From Okapia johnstoni (taxonomy: Eukaryota > Chordata > Mammalia > Artiodactyla > Giraffidae), in contig CM044306.1 in assembly GCA_024291935.2 (NCBI GenBank), positions 21,771,001 to 21,835,000 of the forward strand: a stretch of 64,000 nucleotides of DNA, written 5' to 3'. Made by a program: the position numbers and the translations under genes. Below, piece after piece: positions 57,170-64,000 of this stretch. Position 1 is the stretch's first letter. Every line of letters begins with the position of its first letter. Below the pieces are notes generated by a model, which saw nothing but the letters and a program-made list of their open reading frames with translations, did no database searches and was not told where the DNA came from.

Positions 57170-57395
57170 ACCAAAAAGTCCCTGGTGGTGCTAGTGGCAA
57201 AGAACCCACCTGCCAGTGCAGGAGATGCAAGAGACACGAGTTCGATCCCTGGGTTAGGAAGATTCCCCCGGAGGAGGAAATGGCAGCCCACTCCAGTATT
57301 CTTGCCTGGGAAATCCCATGGACAGAGCAGCCTGGCGGGCTGCAGTCCATAGGATTGCAAAGAGTTGTTCATGACTGAGCAACTAACAAAAAAAC
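57170..57395 (+). mobile_element. Bov-tA SINE
   Basis: Plus strand, head TCCCTGGTGGTGCTAGTGGC with an intact B box (GTTCGATCC) to tail ATGACTGAGCAACTAAC plus an A-rich end. Confidence 0.92.
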
Positions 57396-57652
57396 AACCA
57401 AAAATAAGCTCAGTAAACCTTCTTGTAGCTTTTATTTACTACAACTGAAGTTGGACTGTGGCTGATTAAATGACTGGCAGTCTCTGAAGTGTACCATTAT
57501 TTTAGACAAAGTCAGCTTGAGCATCATCTGCTTTGGCTGTTCTAAAGTAGCCTCAGGTTTCTTAGTTTAATGTGTTTCAGGGACAGGTCCGTCTTCTGCC
57601 CACTTCTGTTTTGCAAAAATAAGTTACAGGCCTTTGGTTTAATTTGGGACTG

Positions 57653-57742
57653 GTGTGTGTGTGTGTGTGTGTCTGTGTGTGTCTGTGTGTGTGTGTGTGT
57701 CTGTGTGTGTGTCTGTGTGTCTGTGCGTGTGTGTGTCTGTGC
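57653..57742. repeat. (GT)n/(CTGT) compound microsatellite
   Basis: About 90 bp of GT with regular CTGT interruptions, adjoining the tail of a Bov-tA. Confidence 0.95.
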
Positions 57743-57952
57743 ACATAAGTGCTTATTCATGTCCGACTTTCTGCGACCCCATGGACTGTAGCATGCCAGT
57801 CTCATCTGTCCATGGGATTTCCCAGGCAAAAATACTGGAGTGGGTTACCATTTCCTACTCCAGGGGTTCTTCCCAACCCAGCGATTGAACCCGTGTCTCT
57901 TGTGTCTCCAGCGTTAGTAGGTGGATTCTTGACCACTGAACCACCTTTGCTT
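57743..57952 (-). mobile_element. Bov-tA SINE
   Basis: Minus strand, tail (TTCATGTCCGACTTTC) next to the microsatellite, head ending GACCACTGAACCACC. Confidence 0.9.
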
Positions 57953-58004
57953 TAGTATTTGTTCTTGGAAGAGAAGTTAAGTTATAATTAATTGTTCACT
58001 ATAA

Positions 58005-58076
58005 AGGGAAACCCTAGTAGCCCAGTGGTGATGAACCCACATGCCACTGCAGGATATGCAAGAGACATGGGTTCAA
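58005..58076 (+). mobile_element. Bov-tA SINE head fragment
   Basis: Plus strand, only the tRNA-derived head (GGAAACCCTAGTAGCCCAGTGG to AGACATGGGTTCAAT). Confidence 0.8.
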
Positions 58077-58309
58077 TAATTTTATAATTTTATAAATGTT
58101 TGTATCTATTATTATTATGTATGGACATGTTCACATTTTATGAACGAACAAAATTGTTGGACATATGGTTTAGAACCTTGCTTTTTCTCTTTTAAAAAAT
58201 TATAGTAAGTTTAAAAAAGATACAGTGTTTTAATTCATGTAAATACATGCATAAATTTTTATTTAAAAGCAAAGACATTTTGAGTATGATAATTCCTTCT
58301 TATACTGAC

Positions 58310-58885
58310 CCTAATTCTGATCCTCTTCGCCTCTATAGATAAGGAGCAGATAAACAACCAAGTATTACTTACAGCACAGAGAACTATATTCAGTATCCTG
58401 AGATAAACCATAACGGAAAAGAAAAAAAACAAGAATGCATGTATATGTATAACTGAATCATTTTACTGTATAACAGTGACTAACACAAGTCTTGAGAGTC
58501 CCTTGGACTGCAAGGAGATCCAATCAATCCATCCTAAAAGAGATCAATCCTGGGTGTTCATTGGAAGGTCTGATGTTGAAGCTGAAACTCCAATACTTTG
58601 GCCACCTCATGCGAAGGGTTGACTCATTGGAAAAGACCCTAATGCTGGGTAGGATTGGGGGCGGGAGGAGAAGGGGACGACAGAGGATGAGATGGTTGGA
58701 TGGCATCACCGACTCGATGGACATGGGTTTGGGTAGACTCCGGGAGTTGGTGATGGACAGAGAGGCCTGGCGTGCTGCAATTCATGGGGTTGCAAAGAGT
58801 CGGACACGACTAAGCGACTGAACTGAACTGAACACAATGTTGTATTAATAAATCAACTATACTTCAATAAAAATTAATTTAAAAA
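58310..58885 (+). mobile_element. L1 3' end, split by BovB
   Basis: Plus-strand L1 tail: GATAAGGAGCAGATAAACAACC to GTATAACAGTGACTAACACAA, then after the BovB ATGTTGTATTAATAAATCAAC and TATACTTCAATAAAA. Confidence 0.8.
58489..58830 (+). mobile_element. BovB LINE 3' end with open frame and target-site duplication
   Basis: Plus-strand, 342 bp, flanked by AACACAA (58482-58488 and 58831-58837). A 109-codon frame (58492-58821) stays open from the [11 protein letters not shown] stretch to the end [14 protein letters not shown], as in the copy at 7486. Severely 5'-truncated. Confidence 0.93.
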
Positions 58886-59608
58886 GGAGAAGCAGAAAGA
58901 GAGATAAGGACCAGTTTTAAACTTGATGAGTGTCCTTGTAAAGCCTTTTTCTGTAGTTTTTTTTTTCCCCTGTGCTGTTACCTAGCCTTAGTTTTCTGGG
59001 TTTATGGTTATGTAAGTAGCCTCATACTGTGTGTGACTTTGGGAAATTTTAACTACAGTATGTCTTTGAGTTTGTTAGATAGACTTCTTTTCACAGCAAC
59101 ATAATAATCCATTATATGGATATTCTAGTTTGTTTAGCTAGCTATTAATAGACCTTTAGTCTTTGTCCTTATTTATTAGATATTGTCAAACTGACTTCTT
59201 AATTTATATTTTGGCCACTAGTATGTAAGTAAACTTGTTTCTCCACATCTTCACCAGCATGTGATATTTCCTAACTTTAAAATTTTTCAGTGATAGAAGG
59301 AAAATTGTGTTTTATTGTATTTTGTATTTCCCTCATTACTGCTGAAGTTCAGCATCTTCTGTTTTACTCTTCATGTTTTATTGATCTCTTGTATTTTTTC
59401 CATAAGAAAGAAATTTTTCTTTCTTCTTATTTTATTCTCTGTTAAATTTTGAAGATTAGATTGTGTCTTTTTTGTTTGTTTCTAAGGTATTCTTTGTATT
59501 GGATACTGACCCTTTGTGTACCCATGTATTTGCAAAGGTTTTCATTGAATAGTCTTGTCAGTTTCCTCTTGGTGTTTATTTTAAAAAAGTGTCCCTTGTC
59601 TCAAGATT

Positions 59609-59817
59609 GGGCTTCCCAGGTGGCTCAGTGATGGAGAATTCACCTGCAATGCAGGAGTCACTGGTTCAGTCCCTTGGTCAGGAGGAGCCCTTTGAGAAGG
59701 AAATGACAACCCACTCCATTATTCTTCCCTGGGAAATCCCATGGACAGAGTAGCCTGGCGGGCTATAGTCCATGGGGTCACAAAAGTCGGACATAACTTA
59801 GTGACCAGAGAATGACA
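59609..59817 (+). mobile_element. Bov-tA SINE with target-site duplication
   Basis: Plus strand, flanked by the perfect 10-bp duplication TCTCAAGATT (59599-59608 and 59818-59827). Confidence 0.93.
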
Positions 59818-59847
59818 TCTCAAGATTATAAATATTCTTCCATGAAG

Positions 59848-59910
59848 ATGAAAAGTGAAAGTGTTCGTCGCTCAGTCGTGTCAGACTCGTTGCAATCCCA
59901 TGTAGTGTAG
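59848..59910 (-). mobile_element. Bov-tA tail fragment
   Basis: AAGTGAAAGTGTTCGTCGCTCAGTCGTGTCAGAC with part of the body; about 60 bp. Confidence 0.75.
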
Positions 59911-60329
59911 TTTTTAACCTACCTGGTGCTTGTTTATAAGGTAGAGTTTTTTGTTTGTTTTATAAGATAGAGTATTAACTGAACTTTGATAGCCAGTTGT
60001 CCCAACATGATTTAGTTCATCTTCTCCCACTAGTTTTGAAATGCCTTTTTTATCATAAAACTAATTAAACAAATTCAAAGGCCTTTTTGGAACTGTGTAA
60101 TGTTTCTTTCATCTGTTTTTTATTGCCAGTACCACAGTTTTAATGGCTTTACACATTAATTTGAGGGAATTGATATCTCTATTATAATTTCCTTCTCATT
60201 CGTGAATATGATGGGGAGTTCTTCCTTTAAGATCTTACATGGTTTTTGTTCTTTTTATTTTTGCATGCTTGTTTTTGATGTCACTGCAAATGGGCTTTTT
60301 TTGGTTACATTTCTTTTTTTTTTCCTTTT

Positions 60330-61130
60330 TTTTTAAACATTATTTAATCATTAATTCAGTCATCAGATATTTGAGCACTTCTATGTGTCTGATATTGCTA
60401 GAGATGCTGAGAGTATAAAAGTGAACAGAACACAAAATCCTGCCCAAATAGAGTTTAAGATTTAGTGAAGGGAAATTGATATGAAACATAAAAAAGTAAA
60501 TGCATAATGTGTCTGATGCTGATAAATGCTATGGACAGAAATGAGGGACAAGAAAAAGAGGAAGGGAGCTGGGCATGGTTCATATTTTATATAGAATGGT
60601 TAAGAAAGCTTGCTGGTGGTTAATATTTGAGCAGACTTAAGGGAATGATGAAGTAAACTCATACAGGCAAAGGAATTCAAAAAGGAAGGTGGGAGAGTTC
60701 TTGATATATTCTAGGAACAGAGTGAACAGGTCGGTCACTGTGGCCAGATCATGGGGAGGTTGGTTAACTGGTAGGGAAGAGGTCAGAGAGTTGTGAGTTA
60801 GGAGTAGGGGTGAGGGTTGGGAGGATGGGAGAGCAGAGCAGATCATAAATGTACTTATTGACCATTTTGTCCTTTGGTTTCTATTCTGACAAGGGAAGTC
60901 ATAGGGATTTTTGAGCAGAAGAATATTCAGGCTTTGACAGGATCACTCTTGCTTTGTAGAAAAGTAGTATATAACTGGTATTAAAGGTTCTTTGAGTAAT
61001 AGAGAAAAGTAGTAGTGGTACCTTGTATGAAGTTGGTTGTGATGGAGATGTAAGAAGTAATTGAATCCTGGATATATTTTAAAGGTAGAAATGACAGAAT
61101 TTACTGTCATTGGGGAGCTATAAAGTAGTT
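60330..61130 (+). repeat. Ancient interspersed repeat, family not assigned
   Basis: Long diverged repeat: CAGTCATCAGATATTTGAGCAC, AGTATAAAAGTGAACAGAAC, GATAAATGCTATGGACAG, GAACAGAGTGAACAGGTCGG, GGCCAGATCATGGGG, TTTGAGCAGAAGAA, TGGATATATTTTAAAGGTAG. Same cue order as 15885-16440. Confidence 0.55.
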
Positions 61131-61367
61131 GTTGATTTTTGTATATTCATTTTTGTGTCCAGTTAGCATGCTTTGAGCTGCACAGTAGAAAACCCTTTTA
61201 GTGGCTTAAAGAATTATCTCAAATTATGAGTCCAAAGCAAAGCTTTTCCCCAGTATTAAGAGCCTTGGTTTAGAGAGGTGGTTTTCAAACTTCAATTTGC
61301 TTAACAGTCACCTGGAAAACTGGCAAATTACCTGGGCCCATGAATTTGCTTTACTGCATACCACGGA

Positions 61368-61570
61368 CTTTGCTGGTGACTCAGACAGTAAAGAATCTGT
61401 CTTCTTTGCAGGAGATCCGAGTTTGGTCCCTGGGTCAGAAAGATCCCCTGAAGAAGGAATAGCTACCTACTCCAGTATTCTTGCGTGGAGAATTCCATGC
61501 ACAGAGGAGCTTTGCAGGCTACAGTTGGCAACGAATCAGATATGACTGAGCGACTAACACTTCACTTTCA
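61368..61570 (+). mobile_element. Bov-tA SINE
   Basis: Plus strand, diverged: CTGGTGACTCAGACAGTAAAG, CTCCAGTATTCTTGCGTGG, TATGACTGAGCGACTAACAC. Confidence 0.88.
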
Positions 61571-61619
61571 CCACACTGGGTAACACAGTCTTGGAGCCTG
61601 ATAAATTAGGACTTTGGGG

Positions 61620-61705
61620 TTTGAGCAAGACAGTGGAACCAGATTGACTGGGTTCAAATCTTAGCTCTGCTATTTCCTGTCTGTATTTTAAAATCTCAGG
61701 TATAT
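61620..61705 (+). mobile_element. MIR-like fragment
   Basis: Sense MIR cue: AACCAGATTGACTGGGTTCAAATC, TTAGCTCTGCTATTTCC. Confidence 0.6.
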
Positions 61706-62389
61706 CGATCTTGAGGGGCTATTTTGTTGTTCATTTCTAATTTTATTGCATTACATGTAAGTGTATTAGTGGCTTATATGTTAACAGATTTTTGAAAGTT
61801 TCTTTGTGGCCAAGTACATCATCAGTTTTTGTAAATATTGTATGTTGGAACAAAATAAAATTTTGTTTATTAAATGCTTGGTTAGGTTTGATGTAGGGGA
61901 AAAAAATCAGACACAAAATTTTTAAATGAGTTTGCCTTTTAAAGGGCACATTGCAGGAAGGAAGAAGTGTTTACCATCAGAGACTGGAGACCACTTACGA
62001 ATTCCCACTTTTTTAACATTTCTTAAAATTATAGTTTTTCTGTTTATATCTAAATATAAAATTGTGATAGATCAACAGAAGAGTAAGGCCTCAGAACTCT
62101 TAAGTAAACAAAAGAAGACTCTTAGGTAGATGAGGGAAACACCTAATGATGACCCTAAGTACACAGGGGACCTCATATTTATGACTTACAAAATTTTAAA
62201 AGTGGATTTAAACTTGGAAAACTTCAAAAGGGGTGATGACACTTTTGAAGGGGATCATAGTGTTTATCCAGTAAAACATTAGGGATCCATTATTTTCTTA
62301 GGGTCGTAATGATTCCTAATTATGACATACAGTACTGTCAAATTATGGCGAAGGTAACTTTTTATCAGTGCATTTTGACTGAGATCGCT

Positions 62390-62570
62390 ATTTACAGTGG
62401 TGAGACATTGGAATATATGTCATCTCTGCACCTCAGTTTTTTAATAAGAAAATGGAGACAGTAGAATCTATCCAGGGTTATTGTAAGAGTTAATTGATGT
62501 ATAAAAAGTGTTTACAAGGCTGCCAAGTATACAATATGCGTTCATTAAATTTAAGTTACTGTTATTATTT
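62390..62570 (+). mobile_element. MIR-like fragment
   Basis: Sense MIR 3' part: CACCTCAGTTTTTTAATAAG, AAAATGGAGACAGTAG, GGGTTATTGTAAGAGTTAA, GCGTTCATTAAATTTAAG. Confidence 0.6.
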
Positions 62571-62764
62571 GACTCTGTTCATTACACATATCTCAGATCA
62601 AGTTTTGATATTCAGATTCTCTAGGTTTTTATTAACGTTTTGTCTATTTTGTCTCTTGGTTTCATTGAGAAGAGTATTCACGTTCTCCGGCCATCTCTAA
62701 ATGTGTCTGTTTCTTCTTATAGTGTAGTTTCTGCTCCATATGTAAGTTTATATTTTAAATAATT

Positions 62765-63052
62765 TTATTTACTTGTTTGTTTATTTCTGGTTATCCTGGA
62801 TCTTTGTTGCTGTGCAGGCTACTCTCTAGTTGCATTGTGTGGGCTGCTTATTGCAGTGGCTTCTCTCATGGAGCACAGGCTCTACGTGAGCAGGCTTCAG
62901 TAGTTGCAGCTCACAGGCTCCAGAGCACGGGCTCAGTAGTCCCATGGGCTTGGTTGCTCTGTGGCATGTAGGATCTTCCCAGATCAGCGATCGAACTGGT
63001 GTTCCTGCATTGACAGCTGAATTCTCAACCACTGTACCACCAGGGAAGTCCA
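62765..63052 (-). mobile_element. CHR-type SINE, long form
   Basis: Minus strand: TTTATTTCTGGTTATCCTGGATC, CTCTAGTTGCATTGTGTGGGC, GGCATGTAGGATCTTCCCAG, ending TGTACCACCAGGGAAGTCC. Confidence 0.85.
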
Positions 63053-63111
63053 AGGACTGATAGTTCTTTATGCTATTTTTTTTTTGCTCTTCCATGCTTT
63101 AAGAAAATCTA

Positions 63112-63129
63112 TTATTATTATTATTATTT
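63112..63129. repeat. (ATT)n microsatellite
   Basis: About six ATT units in AT-rich intron sequence. Confidence 0.85.
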
Positions 63130-63479
63130 TTAGTATTTCACCAAATCTTTAGTGATCTTTACAAAGTTCATGAAAATAATCTGGTTTATTACTCCTATAA
63201 GCAGAAGTACCTGTTTCACTTTTCTTCTGAAAGTAGATCCTTTTAAAAAGTCCTTTTACTATGAACCTGTGGATGATGAACTTACCTAATTATGTGTGGA
63301 AACATCTTTTTTTCTTATTTCCTGGGTCATCTAGGATGGACTAGGTACAAAGTTGCAGTTATTTTCTCTTAGCACTCCAAAGATTTTTCTCCCTTGTCTC
63401 TTGACTTCTTTTTTTACTGAGGAGAAGTTTACTGTGAATTTTTTTTACCTTTCTTCAAAGACCTTGTTGAATACACAGT

Positions 63480-64000
63480 TTTAAATTATATTTTTTATTG
63501 AGATAATTTACATTACAAGAATGTTCTTCCTTTTGTAGTATGTAATTCAGTCATAGATATTTGTGGACTATTGCCACAGTCAGTTCTGGGAAATTTTCTG
63601 CACTTCAGAAAGAAACTTACAGCTTTTACCCATTACTCCCTATCTCCTGTCAGTCACTCCCCTGTTCTAAGCAACCATTTATCTGCTTTTAGTCTTTTTA
63701 GATTTCTCTTTTCTGGACTTTTATAGGAATGGAATCATATAGTGTGTGGTCTTTTTTGACTGGCTTCTTTGCATAATGTTTTCAAGGTTCATCCATGTTT
63801 TAGCATGTTGACCTTTTTATGACTGTATAGTGATTGCATTGTATGAAAATACCACATTTTGTTTCTCCATTCATTTATTAACAGATATAAGTATGTGTTT
63901 GAAACCTTTTTTCAGTTCTTTTGGGCATGTACTTAGGAGTGGAATTGCTGGGTCATTCTGTAATTCTATATTTAACATTTTGAGGAACTGCCAAGCTATT
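63480..64000 (-). mobile_element. Old L1 (antisense), runs off the window
   Basis: Diverged minus-strand L1: GGAATGGAATCATATAGTG, GGTTCATCCATGTTTTAGCATG, ACTTAGGAGTGGAATTGCTGGG, TTTGAGGAACTGCCAAGC. Confidence 0.75.

Larger units (their letters stand above)
58950..60290 (-). mobile_element. Old L1 (antisense), split by a Bov-tA
   Basis: Diverged minus-strand L1: CTTGTTTCTCCACATCTTCACCAGCATG, CCTTTGTGTACCCATGTATTTGC, TTGATAGCCAGTTGTCCC, GCCAGTACCACAGTTTTAATGGC. It continues on both sides of 59609-59817. Confidence 0.75.
44008..64000 (+). other. FBXL20: FBXL20 intron 1 (5' part, runs off the window)
   Basis: I searched by eye for the exon 2 start (MFSNSDEAV) and did not find it, so the whole 20 kb is intron. 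44300-45800, 45910-46790, 47780-50630, 53010-54120, 54413-55280 and 61140-61360 show no gene and at most weak old repeats. Recognisable elements are listed separately. Confidence 0.85.

Noticed and set aside
1..64000. CRISPR array, operon, prophage or other prokaryotic system
   Set aside because: No spaced direct repeats of that kind. Gene structure is spliced and the repeats are mammalian, so the window is vertebrate nuclear DNA.
1..64000. Functional tRNA or snoRNA genes
   Set aside because: The tRNA-like boxes seen all belong to Bov-tA or CHR SINE heads. I found no stand-alone cloverleaf or C/D or H/ACA candidate by eye.

Overview
This is mammalian nuclear genomic DNA. It is almost certainly from a ruminant (bovid): it is full of BovB (RTE-type) LINEs, Bov-tA/Bov-A SINEs, CHR-type tRNA-derived SINEs and ruminant L1 3' ends, on top of older mammalian layers (MIR, MER5A, older L1). 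I cannot tell cattle, sheep, goat or antelope apart from the sequence alone. The gene order CDK12 (minus) / MED1 (plus) / FBXL20 (plus) matches the human 17q12 neighbourhood in mirror orientation.

Layout. 1-3929 is the 5' part of CDK12 intron 1. 3930-4975 is CDK12 coding exon 1 on the minus strand (348 complete codons, RS-rich N-terminus), followed upstream by a GC-rich 5' UTR and promoter to about 5.75 kb. 5.8-17.0 kb is the divergent intergenic interval between CDK12 and MED1. It consists largely of nested retrotransposons: two old L1 copies, each broken by BovB and SINE insertions. 17.68-18.06 kb is the MED1 promoter and 5' UTR. 18061-38677 is the complete MED1 coding region in 17 exons. 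I traced every splice junction; the exons sum to 4731 nt, giving 1576 residues plus stop with frame kept throughout. The 3' UTR runs to a poly(A) signal at 41783. 42.65-44.3 kb is a CpG island holding the FBXL20 promoter and coding exon 1 (14 codons, 43966-44007). 44008 to the end is the start of FBXL20 intron 1; exon 2 was not found.

How the genes relate. All three encode nuclear or regulatory proteins: CDK12 is an RNA polymerase II CTD kinase, MED1 is the nuclear-receptor-binding Mediator subunit, and FBXL20 is the substrate adaptor of an SCF ubiquitin ligase. CDK12 and MED1 are divergent, with their promoters about 12 kb apart. Both promoters carry several TCTCGCGA-type CGCG elements, including a perfect 13-bp inverted repeat at CDK12 and a perfect palindromic 10-mer at MED1.

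I see no evidence for a new multi-gene system. The points most worth checking are a plausible unannotated alternative first exon for FBXL20 (43158-43205), upstream ORFs at all three genes, the CGCG element layout, and several insertions dated by target-site duplications. Family names for repeats come from recognition of consensus sequences, not from a database search.
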